Source: Paracoccus halophilus (GTDB lineage: Bacteria > Pseudomonadota > Alphaproteobacteria > Rhodobacterales > Rhodobacteraceae). From it: a DNA stretch of 36,180 nt. Numbering within the stretch: the first letter of the stretch is position 1; every line of letters starts with the position of its first letter. A program made the translations under genes and the position numbers. Where the stretch lies: positions 1 through 36,180 of the forward strand of contig NZ_JRKN01000032.1 in NCBI RefSeq assembly GCF_000763905.1, read 5' to 3'. The notes below the pieces were generated by a model, which made no database searches, had not been told where the DNA came from, and saw only the letters and a program-made list of their open reading frames with translations. Below, in pieces: positions 23,756-32,202 of this stretch.

Positions 23756-26545
23756 ATGAACGCCGTTGAAATCGAACAGGCCGTCTCTGATCTTGCCGAA
23801 CAGCCCTTTGACGCGGAAGAATTCCCTTTTGCCTTCCTCGAAGCCTTCGGGAACAAAGCTACGACGCTGAAACGCCTGCGCAGTGGTGCGTCGAACAAAT
23901 CCGATCTCGGCGGTTTGCTGCAAACGAATAACATCCACATCAGGACCTGCGCCCCCGGCGCGGTCACAGAGACCCTGACCGCGCTGCGCGACAGCCCCGC
24001 CACCGCGCGGGCCAAGGCGAAATACATCCTCGCCACCGATGGCCAGACGCTGGAGGCGGAGGATCTGACCAGCGGCGACACCATCGCCTGCGACTATACC
24101 GATTTCCCGAACCATTTCGGCTTTTTCCTGACGCTTGCCGGCATCTCGACCGTGCGGGCGATCAAGGAAAACGCCTTTGACATCCGCGCCACCAGCCGCC
24201 TGAACCGGCTCTATGTCGAACTGCTGAAGGACAACCCCGACTGGGGCGCGGCGGAACGACGGCCGGACATGAACCACTTCATGGCGCGGCTGATCTTCTG
24301 CTTCTTTGCCGAGGATACCGATATCTTCAATGGCACCGGCCTGTTCACCGCCACCATCGACCAGATGAGCGACCGCACCAACACCCATGAGGTCATCGGC
24401 GAAATGTTCCGCGCCATGAACATCAGGCCTGCCGACCGCGCGGGCGCCAGCCTGCCACGTTGGGCCGATGTCTTTCCTTATGTGAATGGCGGGTTGTTTT
24501 CCGGCAGCCTTGACGTGCCGCGCTTTTCCCGGATCGCGCGGTCATACCTGCTGCATATCGGCAATCTGGACTGGACGCAGATCAACCCCGATATCTTCGG
24601 CTCGATGATCCAGGCGGTCGCGGATGACGAGGAACGTGGCGCGCTTGGCATGCACTACACCTCCGTGCCGAATATCCTGAAGGTGCTGAACCCGCTGTTT
24701 CTGGACGATCTGCGTGCGGCGCTGGAGGCGGCGGGCGACAATGCGCGCAAACTGCTGAACCTGCGCAACCGCATCGCGCGCATCCGGGTGTTCGACCCGG
24801 CCTGCGGGTCGGGCAATTTTCTGGTCATCGCCTATAAGCAGCTGCGCGAGATCGAGGCCGAAATCAACAAACGGCGTGGCGAGGCCGACCGCAAGACCGA
24901 GATCCCGCTGACCAATTTCCGCGGCATTGAGATCCGGCACTTTTCCGCCGAGATCGCCCGCCTGGCGCTGATCATCGCCGAGTATCAATGCGACGTGACC
25001 TATCGCGGCCAGAAAGAGGCGCTGGCGGCCTTTCTGCCGCTGGACGCGCAGAACTGGATCACCTGCGAAAATGCGCTGCGGCTGGACTGGCTGTCGGTCT
25101 GCCCGCCCACCGGCATGGAGGTGCGGCACCGCACTGACGACCTGTTCGCGCCCCCGCTGGATCAGGCGCAGATCGATTTCGAGAATGAGGGCGGCGAGAC
25201 CTATATCTGTGGCAACCCTCCCTATCTTGGCAACAAGCTCCAATCAGATGAGCAGAAGGATGACCTTCGTACTGTCTTTGACGGTCGGGTAAAGGGGTGG
25301 AAATCGCTCGATTATGTTGCCGCTTGGCTAATGAAAGCCGCCGACTACGGCACACGCACTAAGGCCGTCTCTGCCTTTGTGACGACAAACTCGCTCTGTC
25401 AGGGCCAGCAGGTTCCCATTCTCTGGCCCGCTATTTTCGAGACCGGGCATGAGATCGAGTTTGCCTACACCTCATTCAAATGGGCCAACTTGGCCAGCTA
25501 TAATGCGGGTGTAATCGTGATCGTGGTTGGCATATCCAACACGGGCGCCAGCCGTAAACGCCTCTACACGCTTGATACAGACGGTGCGGTGCTCGAAAAG
25601 GTTTGCTCCAACATCAACCCCTATTTGGTCGATGGACCAAACCTTGTCGTGGAAAGCAGGCGCGAGCCGCCTAGAGATTCCGCGCCCATGCTATTCGGCA
25701 ATATGCCCCGTGACGGTGGGCATCTGATTGTTTCCCGCGAGCAGATGGTCGCGGAGGGCCAAACCGATCCCATCTTTCGGTATTATCTAAGGCCGTTCTT
25801 CGGGTCCGAAGATTTTATCCAAGGCAAGACGCGGTATTGCCTCTGGATAGAGAAGAACCAATACGAGGATGCCCTGAAATCGCCATTGATCGCTCGGCGA
25901 TTGGAGGCAGTACGGCAGATGCGGCTTGAGAGCAAAGCTGGTTCGACCCGCGACTTTGCCAAGGTCCCGCATCGGTTTGTACAGATTCAGGGAACCGCAG
26001 GGCAATCCACCCTTATCGTTCCGCGCGTCAGTTCGGAACGCCGCCCCTATCTTCCCGTTGGCCTTTTGGATAGGAGCGCCGTTGTCGCCGATAGCGCCTT
26101 CGCACTCTATGACGCTCCGCTCTGGAACATGGCTGTAATCGCCTCGCGCCTACACTTGGTGTGGATCGCCGCAGTCTGCGGCAAGCTCAAGACCGACTAT
26201 CGCTATTCCAACACGCTCGGGTGGAACACCTTCCCATCCCCGATACTGACCGAAAAGAACAAAGCCGACTTGAATGAGTCGGCCAGCCAAATCCTTATAG
26301 CAAGAGAGCATTACTACCCTGCCACGCTTGGAAATATGTATGACCCTGACCACTTCTATACAGACTATGCCGTGTTGCGCGAAGCGCATGATCGCAATGA
26401 CGAGATCATGGAACGCATCTACATCGGCAGAAGGTTCAAAAACGATACTGAACGGCTAGAGAAGCTATTTGCCCTCTACGGTCAGGAGCAAAAAAGGGGA
26501 CTTGTCGTAGCGAGTGCTCCTTCGGGTGCGAGGAGGCGCGGATGA
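23756..26545 (+). CDS. MmeI-like class I N6-adenine DNA methyltransferase, no PD-(D/E)XK nuclease visible
   Basis: A 929-residue DNA methyltransferase with the architecture of MmeI/type IIL enzymes. Residues about 1-330 are the helical spacer. Motif I is DPACGSGNF at 347-355 and the catalytic motif IV is NPPY at 487-490, specifying adenine-N6 methylation. Residues about 600-930 form the target-recognition and C-terminal part. Classic MmeI carries an N-terminal nuclease with D...ExK; I see no such motif here and the N-terminus is short, so cutting must come from partners. The next gene encodes a phospholipase-D nuclease, followed by a helicase and a GIY-YIG protein, all overlapping. Base composition falls after the NPPY motif, suggesting exchange of the specificity half. 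The stop overlaps the next ATG by four bases. Confidence 0.88.
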   Translation: MNAVEIEQAVSDLAEQPFDAEEFPFAFLEAFGNKATTLKRLRSGASNKSDLGGLLQTNNIHIRTCAPGAVTETLTALRDSPATARAKAKYILATDGQTLEAEDLTSGDTIACDYTDFPNHFGFFLTLAGISTVRAIKENAFDIRATSRLNRLYVELLKDNPDWGAAERRPDMNHFMARLIFCFFAEDTDIFNGTGLFTATIDQMSDRTNTHEVIGEMFRAMNIRPADRAGASLPRWADVFPYVNGGLFSGSLDVPRFSRIARSYLLHIGNLDWTQINPDIFGSMIQAVADDEERGALGMHYTSVPNILKVLNPLFLDDLRAALEAAGDNARKLLNLRNRIARIRVFDPACGSGNFLVIAYKQLREIEAEINKRRGEADRKTEIPLTNFRGIEIRHFSAEIARLALIIAEYQCDVTYRGQKEALAAFLPLDAQNWITCENALRLDWLSVCPPTGMEVRHRTDDLFAPPLDQAQIDFENEGGETYICGNPPYLGNKLQSDEQKDDLRTVFDGRVKGWKSLDYVAAWLMKAADYGTRTKAVSAFVTTNSLCQGQQVPILWPAIFETGHEIEFAYTSFKWANLASYNAGVIVIVVGISNTGASRKRLYTLDTDGAVLEKVCSNINPYLVDGPNLVVESRREPPRDSAPMLFGNMPRDGGHLIVSREQMVAEGQTDPIFRYYLRPFFGSEDFIQGKTRYCLWIEKNQYEDALKSPLIARRLEAVRQMRLESKAGSTRDFAKVPHRFVQIQGTAGQSTLIVPRVSSERRPYLPVGLLDRSAVVADSAFALYDAPLWNMAVIASRLHLVWIAAVCGKLKTDYRYSNTLGWNTFPSPILTEKNKADLNESASQILIAREHYYPATLGNMYDPDHFYTDYAVLREAHDRNDEIMERIYIGRRFKNDTERLEKLFALYGQEQKRGLVVASAPSGARRRG

Positions 26546-27636
26546 GCGAAGTCGGCTTCATAGCCCAGCCTGCTGGGCAAACGACCTTGGATGCTATAGA
26601 GGCAATCGCCAAAGGCAGCGACTTGACCAAGCTCGACATAGCGGCGGCCTATGTCACTTCCAGCGGCACCTACGACTTACTCAAACGCATTGACGCGACG
26701 CTTGGTGCTGATTGGGCAAGTGTCGAAAAGCGGTGGATTACCTCTTTCGATTACTGCCGCACTCAACCAATTGCGCTGGAAAGTCTGTTGTCACTCCCCG
26801 CGTCGTCTGTGCGCGTTTACGACGCGTCATTCTGTCTCGCCAACTGCGGAATGCCAAAGGTGCCTTTCCACCCCAAAGCATTCCTGTTCCGGGGCAAAGA
26901 GATGGATTTTGCCCTCGCAGGTTCAGGCAACCTGTCACGGTCTGGATTATCCAAAGGCGTCGAGGTGGGACTCACCCTTGCCGTCAACAGAAAGAATCCA
27001 GTCGAGCCAACTTCCGCCGCATCCATCAAGGGATTGCGCAGTTGGTATAAAAAGGTTTGGGACGACGCGACCCCCTTGGATGCGGCCTTACTCAAACGAT
27101 ACGTCAAACTATTTGAGAGCGTGCCGAATCTCTCCCATCCGGCCACCACGGAAGACGACCTTGCCAGTGGTGAAACTTCCACGGGTGCGCTCACCAACAA
27201 GGACCTACAGAAGCTAAGGGTATGTTCCCATTTTTGGATCGAGGCGGGGAACATCACAAAGAACCGAGGCCCGAACTTGCCCGGAAACCAGCTTATGATG
27301 AAACGCCTCTCCCGTGTGTTCTTTGGATATGACCCGATAGCTGTTCCTGAGAACACCACCATAGGAAGTGTAGACACATCCTATAGTGGCGGCCCTGTTG
27401 CTTCCTATACACTCTCATACAGCGACAATAAGATGGATAAACTCAATCTACCGATGCCCGGCACTGTCGGCCCGGGAGCATATGACAATAAATTTTTGCT
27501 ATTCCAGGAGGTCGCCCCTCATTTATTCAGGCTCACAATTGGCACCAAATCTCAAAAAGCGACGTGGGTGAGAAATAGTAAAGCCATCGACGGCCACTTC
27601 AAAATGTCGAGTGGCCGCGAATGGGGAGTATTCTAA
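26542..27636 (+). CDS. Phospholipase D-type restriction endonuclease (NgoFVII/BfiI-like)
   Basis: A 364-residue cytoplasmic protein. The N-terminal half holds a single HKD-like active site: H110-P-K112 (PFHPKAFLF) and GSGNLSRSGL at 127-136. Single-site PLD nucleases such as BfiI act as dimers without metal. The C-terminal half contains SHFWIEAGNITKNRG and NLPGNQLMMK, reminiscent of the B3-like DNA-binding domain of NgoFVII/BfiI-type enzymes; this part is less certain. GAGGAGG precedes the ATG, which overlaps the methyltransferase stop. It is noticeably more AT-rich than the helicase gene behind it: 28 of 60 bases are G or C at 27361-27420, against 38 of 60 at 28201-28260. It probably cuts DNA lacking the methyltransferase mark. 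Confidence 0.8.
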   Translation: MSEVGFIAQPAGQTTLDAIEAIAKGSDLTKLDIAAAYVTSSGTYDLLKRIDATLGADWASVEKRWITSFDYCRTQPIALESLLSLPASSVRVYDASFCLANCGMPKVPFHPKAFLFRGKEMDFALAGSGNLSRSGLSKGVEVGLTLAVNRKNPVEPTSAASIKGLRSWYKKVWDDATPLDAALLKRYVKLFESVPNLSHPATTEDDLASGETSTGALTNKDLQKLRVCSHFWIEAGNITKNRGPNLPGNQLMMKRLSRVFFGYDPIAVPENTTIGSVDTSYSGGPVASYTLSYSDNKMDKLNLPMPGTVGPGAYDNKFLLFQEVAPHLFRLTIGTKSQKATWVRNSKAIDGHFKMSSGREWGVF

Positions 27637-29702
27637 TGAACATCTCAGAATCCACTAATCAGGCCAATTACAGAGTCCCCTCGGTCTCAGTCAACTACGC
27701 CACCAATGGCAGTTCGACCCGATCCAACGAACTCGGCATGCGCCCGATGCAGGAACGCGCCTATGAGAAGCGGGGCGAGCAGTATCTGCTGATCAAGTCG
27801 CCCCCGGCCTCGGGCAAGTCGCGGGCGCTGATGTTCGTGGCGCTGGACAAGCTGCACAATCAGGGCCTGCGCAAGGCGATCATCGTGGTGCCGGAAAAGT
27901 CGATCGGCTCCAGCTTTGCCGACGAGCCGCTGTCGGAATTCGGCTTCTGGGCCGACTGGGTGGTGACGCCGAAATGGAACCTGTGCAATGCGCCGGGCGA
28001 GGATGGCGGCAAGGTCAGCTCGGTTCAGGCGTTTCTGGACAGCGATGAGCGGGTGCTGGTCTGCACCCATGCGACGTTCCGTTTCGCCGTCGACCGCTTC
28101 GGGATCGAGGCATTCGACGATTGCCTGATCGCGGTGGACGAATTCCACCATGTCAGCGCCAATCCCGATAACAAGCTGGGCGCGCATCTGGGTGCCTTCA
28201 TCGCGCGCGACAAGGTGCATATCGTCGCCATGACAGGGTCCTATTTCCGGGGCGATGCCGAGGCCGTTCTGATGCCTGAGGACGAGGCGAAGTTCGAGAC
28301 CGTCACCTATACCTATTACGAACAGCTGAACGGCTATCGCTGGCTGAAGAAGCTGGATATCGGCTATTACTTCTACAGCGGCCCCTATGCCGACGATATC
28401 GTCAAGGTGCTGGACCCGAACGAGAAGACAATCGTCCATATTCCGTCGGTGAATTCGCGCGAAAGCACCAAGGACAAGATCAAGGAAGTCGAACATATCA
28501 TCGAGGCTCTCGGCGAATGGCAGGGCACCGATCCGGCGACCGGATTTCAGATCGTCAGGACATCCGATGGGCGCGATCTGCGCATCGCCGACCTGGTCGA
28601 TGATGATCCCGCCAAGCGTGATCGCGTCTCCGCCGCGCTGAAAGACCCGGCGCAGAAGATGAACCGCGATCACGTCGATATCATCATCGCGCTCGGCATG
28701 GCGAAGGAAGGCTTTGACTGGATCTGGTGCGAACACGCCCTGACGGTCGGCTACCGCTCGAGCCTGACCGAGATCGTGCAGATCATCGGCCGTGCCACCC
28801 GCGACGCCGAGGGCAAGGCCCGCGCGCGCTTCACCAACCTGATCGCCGAGCCGGATGCGTCGGAAGAGGCCGTGCGCGAAGCCGTCAACGACACGCTGAA
28901 GGCCATCGCTGCCAGCCTGCTGATGGAGCAGGTCCTGACGCCGCGCTTCAACTTCACGCCGAAGGCCACGGCCACTGGACCGGTCGAGGGCTTCGATTAC
29001 GGCGAGGGCGGCTATGATTCGGCGAAGTGCAATATCGGCTTCAACGAGGCGCAGGGGCAGTTCCAGATCGAGATCAACGGGCTTGCGCAGCCGCGCAGCA
29101 AAGAGGCCGAGCGGATCGTCAGTCAGGACCTGAACGAGGTGATCACGGCTTTCGTGCAGGACAAGACCGCCATCGAACGGGGCATGTTCGATGAGGAGGT
29201 CGTCCCCGAGGAACTGACGCAGGTCCGGCTGGGCAAGATCATCAGGGACAAATACCCGACGCTGGATGCCGAGGATCAGGAGGCGGTCCGTCAGCACGCC
29301 ATCGCCGCGCTGAACCTGACCCAGCAGGCCAAGGCGGCGATCGTCGAAGGAAGCGAGGCCAGCGGCAACACTGCCTTCGTCGACGGTGTACGCCGCTTTG
29401 CGATGAGCGTGACCGAACTGGATATCGACCTGATCGACCGCATCAACCCCTTTGCAGAGGCTTATGCCATCCTGTCCAAGACGATGGATGAGAATAGCCT
29501 GAAGCAGGTTGCGGCGGTGATCAACGCCCGCAAGGTGCAGCTGACGCCGGAAGAAGCCCGCGATCTTGCCAGACGGGCGCTGAAGTTCAAGCAGGAACGG
29601 GGACGTTTACCAGAAGTCACCTCGGCCGATCCTTGGGAACGGCGTATGGCGGAAGGTGTGGCGTTCCTCGCCCGGATGAAGCAAGAGCAACAGAATGGCT
29701 AA
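27636..29702 (+). CDS. SF2 DEAD/DEAH-type helicase of the defence operon
   Basis: A 688-residue SF2 ATPase. Motif I is PPASGKS at 56-62, motif II DEFHH at 168-172, motif III MTGSYFRGD, and motif VI QIIGRATRD at 382-390. The last about 250 residues are helical and carry no domain I can name. The start is ATG 27636, which shares its A with the stop of the PLD gene (TAATG) and has GGGGAG upstream; an in-frame ATG at 27621 lies inside the PLD gene. It is read together with the methyltransferase, PLD and GIY-YIG genes. A DNA translocase or remodeller role in restriction is inferred. It lacks the DUF1998-type partner expected of DISARM. Confidence 0.87.
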   Translation: MNISESTNQANYRVPSVSVNYATNGSSTRSNELGMRPMQERAYEKRGEQYLLIKSPPASGKSRALMFVALDKLHNQGLRKAIIVVPEKSIGSSFADEPLSEFGFWADWVVTPKWNLCNAPGEDGGKVSSVQAFLDSDERVLVCTHATFRFAVDRFGIEAFDDCLIAVDEFHHVSANPDNKLGAHLGAFIARDKVHIVAMTGSYFRGDAEAVLMPEDEAKFETVTYTYYEQLNGYRWLKKLDIGYYFYSGPYADDIVKVLDPNEKTIVHIPSVNSRESTKDKIKEVEHIIEALGEWQGTDPATGFQIVRTSDGRDLRIADLVDDDPAKRDRVSAALKDPAQKMNRDHVDIIIALGMAKEGFDWIWCEHALTVGYRSSLTEIVQIIGRATRDAEGKARARFTNLIAEPDASEEAVREAVNDTLKAIAASLLMEQVLTPRFNFTPKATATGPVEGFDYGEGGYDSAKCNIGFNEAQGQFQIEINGLAQPRSKEAERIVSQDLNEVITAFVQDKTAIERGMFDEEVVPEELTQVRLGKIIRDKYPTLDAEDQEAVRQHAIAALNLTQQAKAAIVEGSEASGNTAFVDGVRRFAMSVTELDIDLIDRINPFAEAYAILSKTMDENSLKQVAAVINARKVQLTPEEARDLARRALKFKQERGRLPEVTSADPWERRMAEGVAFLARMKQEQQNG

Positions 29703-30888
29703 GACATTCACCGACGAAGATGATGCCCTGCTGGCGGAACTGGGCGTTGATCTGGAACCCAAGCGGTCAGGAGTCCGCACGGCGCGCGAGGAACGCATCA
29801 TTGCCGGCTTCGAGGAAGTGCAGCGCTTCGTCGACGAGAAGGGCCATCTGCCCCGCCACAGCGATGAAGGCGATATCTTCGAACGGCTTTACGCGGTTCG
29901 GCTTAATCGGCTGCGCGAACAGGTTGACTGCCGTGAACTATGCGCGCCCTTGGATCGGCAGGGGCTGCTGGATGGCTCCGCCAGGCAGACAGCCGTCCCG
30001 GATAACGAGTTGGACGATGATGCGCTTCTTGCTGAACTCGGTATCGAGGTCGATACGCCTGCCATCACCGAATTGCGGCATGTGCGATCAAGCGCGCAGC
30101 GCAAGGCGGCCGAAGAGGTCGCAAATCGCAATGCCTGCACAGATTTTGACCAGTTCAAGCCGCTCTTTGAACAGGTGCAGCGTGAATTGGACACCGGCCT
30201 GCGTGAGACACGCCCGTTCGAACTGAAGGCCGAGATCGAGAAAGGCCGGTTTTTCATCGTAGGTGGGCAGAAGGCCTATGTCGCAGAAAAGGGTGAGCAA
30301 ACTCTAACGGATCAGGGCCGCACCGACGCCCGTTTGCGGGTGATCTTCGATAATGGCACTGAGAGCAACATGCTGATGCGTTCGCTGCAACGGGCACTGA
30401 ACAAGGACGAGGCTGGAAGGCGTATCACCGATCCTGCTGCTGGTCCGCTGTTTGCCGGTGAGCTTGAAGAGAACGATCAGGCCAGTGGCACCATCTATGT
30501 CCTGCGCAGCCAATCTGATCATCCGATGGTCGCTGCCAACCGGGAGCTTGTTCACAAGATCGGCGTGACCAACAATGACGTCAAGCAGCGCATCAAAGGC
30601 GCGCATCTCCAGACGACCTTTCTGATGGCGGATGTAGAACTGGTCGCGACGTACAAGCTCTACAATATTTCGCGGTCAAAGCTGGAAGCTCTGATCCATC
30701 GGATCTTCGGATCGGTGCGGCTGGACATTCAGATTCAGGACCGTTTCGGTCGTCCCGTAGTACCCGAGGAATGGTTCATGGTGCCCTTCTTCGTCATCGA
30801 CGAGGCTGTCGAGAGGATCAAAGACGGCACAATCACCAACTATATCTACGACCCGAAATCCGCCCGGCTGGTTGATAGGGGAGCGTGA
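29695..30888 (+). CDS. GIY-YIG nuclease family protein (T5orf172/MUG113-like)
   Basis: A 397-residue protein with a C-terminal GIY-YIG domain. The first strand is GTIYVLR at 265-271, the second HKIGVTNNDVKQR at 287-299 with R299, and the catalytic-type glutamate is E331 in RSKLEALIHRIF. The first about 230 residues are charged, mostly helical and unrecognised, with a DDALLAELG motif repeated at about residues 9-17 and 108-116, hinting at an internal duplication. It overlaps the helicase gene by eight bases and has only a weak ribosome binding site, so it relies on coupling. It is the last gene of the operon and could be a second nuclease acting on processed or invading DNA. No terminator is visible after it. 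Confidence 0.85.
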   Translation: MAKTFTDEDDALLAELGVDLEPKRSGVRTAREERIIAGFEEVQRFVDEKGHLPRHSDEGDIFERLYAVRLNRLREQVDCRELCAPLDRQGLLDGSARQTAVPDNELDDDALLAELGIEVDTPAITELRHVRSSAQRKAAEEVANRNACTDFDQFKPLFEQVQRELDTGLRETRPFELKAEIEKGRFFIVGGQKAYVAEKGEQTLTDQGRTDARLRVIFDNGTESNMLMRSLQRALNKDEAGRRITDPAAGPLFAGELEENDQASGTIYVLRSQSDHPMVAANRELVHKIGVTNNDVKQRIKGAHLQTTFLMADVELVATYKLYNISRSKLEALIHRIFGSVRLDIQIQDRFGRPVVPEEWFMVPFFVIDEAVERIKDGTITNYIYDPKSARLVDRGA

Positions 30889-31379
30889 TGACCCGAAATT
30901 TTGACCCAACGCCTACTCAACAGGTGAACGCCCTTTGAGTGCCCTCGAAACGCGGTGAATGCAGACTGATGGTGCCAGATGCCGGGACTATCACCAAACA
31001 CATCAAAGGGTTGCGAGATAAGTCATTGATTTCGTTATATCGGGGATCTGCCGGGCATATAGCCTCATAACCTGAAGATCGCAGGTTCAAACCCCTCCAA
31101 CCAGGATTTTCGTTCTATTACAATGACTTGCTCCCCGCTGTCCAGCAGGGCCGTCTTGCATCCGTAATCCACATCAACAAAACGACCCTCGGTGAGTGCG
31201 TGAAAAGATTCGGCGTGGTAGTTCTTGGCAGTTGAATGAAAACAGTCGGCGATTCGCCGGGGGCGCGGATGGCCAAGAAAATCCTGTTCCAAGGCGTTAC
31301 GCCTGAAACACATCTTGCGGCGGTTCGGCATGTACTGGCCCTGCCTGCACCCCGAGAGAGTAACCGTCCGGTCTGACCG
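30889..31379. other. Right flank of the defence operon, no confident gene
   Basis: These 491 bases hold a decayed tRNA fragment (31060-31103, listed separately). An 88-codon leftward frame at 31065-31331 (MPNRRKMCFRRN...) runs across that fragment; I find no family for it and its reality is doubtful. No hairpin terminator for the operon is seen. Confidence 0.5.
31060..31103 (+). pseudogene. 3' half of an initiator tRNA-Met, decayed (attachment-site scar)
   Basis: The stretch AGCCTCATAACCTGAAG then ATCGCAGGTTCAAA matches the anticodon arm (loop CTCATAA, anticodon CAT), variable region and T-arm of alphaproteobacterial initiator tRNA, and it ends in AACCA. The 3' side of the T-stem and the acceptor are altered, and there is no 5' half upstream, so it cannot be a working tRNA. 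Integrases of the type found nearby often insert at tRNA 3' ends, which leaves such fragments. I found no second copy in the window. Confidence 0.55.
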
Positions 31380-31650
31380 CTACCGGTTCGATTTCCACGG
31401 CAGCAGATCATCGACCTTGTTGATCTTGTAATCCGGGATGGGGGCGATGGTGTCGGCGAGCCATGCGTGCGGATCGACGGCGTTCAGCTTTGCGGTTTCG
31501 ATCAGGGTATAGGCGATGGCTGCGGCCTTGCCGCCGGCCTCAGAGCCAACGAAGAGGTAATTCTTCCTGCCGAGTGCAATGGCGCGCATGCCGCGCTAGG
31601 CCAAGTTGTTGTCCAACTCCAGCATACCGTTGTCGATGACCTGCTTCCAA
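31380..31650 (-). pseudogene. IS66-family transposase C-terminal remnant
   Basis: The minus-strand frame reads VIDNGMLELDNNLA-stop-RGMRAIALGRKNYLFVGSEAG and ends DYKINKVDDLLPWK. This is the C-terminal end of IS66-type TnpC. An in-frame TAG at 31598-31596 replaces the glutamate codon expected in LELDNNLAER. Only about 90 of some 500 residues remain and no terminal repeats or partner genes are seen. Confidence 0.8.
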
Positions 31651-31716
31651 GAATTTGGACCGTTTGAAGTGAGAAAGTTCTCGTAATGTCCCTGTCAGGC
31701 AAAGCGAGGAAGAGTG

Positions 31717-31983
31717 ATGAAGACGTCCAGGTTCAGCGAGCAGCAGATCGCATTCATTCTGAAGCAGGCCGATGACGGAGTGAGCGTTGAGGAGGTTTGT
31801 CGAAAGGCCGGAGTTTCGCAGCAGACCTGTTACCGATGACGCAAGCAATACGGTGGTTTGATGCCATCGGAGGTCAAGCGTCTGAAAATGCTGGAAGATG
31901 AGAACAGCCGCCTGAAGGGTATGGCTGCGGATCTGTCATTGGACAAGGCCATGCTGCAGGATGTTCTGACAAAAAAGCTGTAG
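31717..31983 (+). pseudogene. IS3-family OrfA with in-frame stop
   Basis: The frame starts MKTSRFSEQQIAFILKQADD and runs through the helix-turn-helix EVCRKAGVSQQTCYR, a TGA at 31837-31839 where IS3 OrfA has tryptophan (YRWRKQYGG), then the leucine-zipper region ENSRLKGMAADLSLDKAML to TAG 31981-31983. One point mutation inactivates it. A short OrfB-like start follows at 31984-32060 (KARQLVDHVQGVFQVSIRR) and then homology stops, so the element is truncated. Confidence 0.82.
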
Positions 31984-32202
31984 CGCCGGCGAAGGCTCGG
32001 CAGTTGGTGGATCATGTGCAGGGCGTGTTCCAGGTCTCGATCAGGCGGGGCTGGGCGGTAACCGGACTGCAGAAATCGTCGTCGAATTTCATTGCCCAAC
32101 GATGTCGATTGGCTCTGCCGGCGGGTGATGACTTCTGTGTCGATTTGCAGCCTGCATCAGGATAAAAACGCAACTGTAACGCTAGGCCGCCGGGGGCTGG
32201 CG

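Noticed and set aside
22508..24388. 626-codon leftward open frame
   Set aside because: It lies opposite fitA, fitB and the methyltransferase and has no recognisable domain; high-GC antisense shadow.
27687..29297. 536-codon leftward open frame
   Set aside because: Antisense to the helicase with its complete SF2 motifs; no ribosome binding site or family pattern.
23094..30888. Assignment as a DISARM or BREX system
   Set aside because: No DUF1998 (DrmB-like) protein, no PglZ, BrxC or Lon-like protein is present; the component set does not match what I know of these systems.
31065..31331. 88-codon leftward frame beside the tRNA fragment
   Set aside because: Runs through the tRNA remnant, has no known motif or clear ribosome binding site; not supported as a gene.
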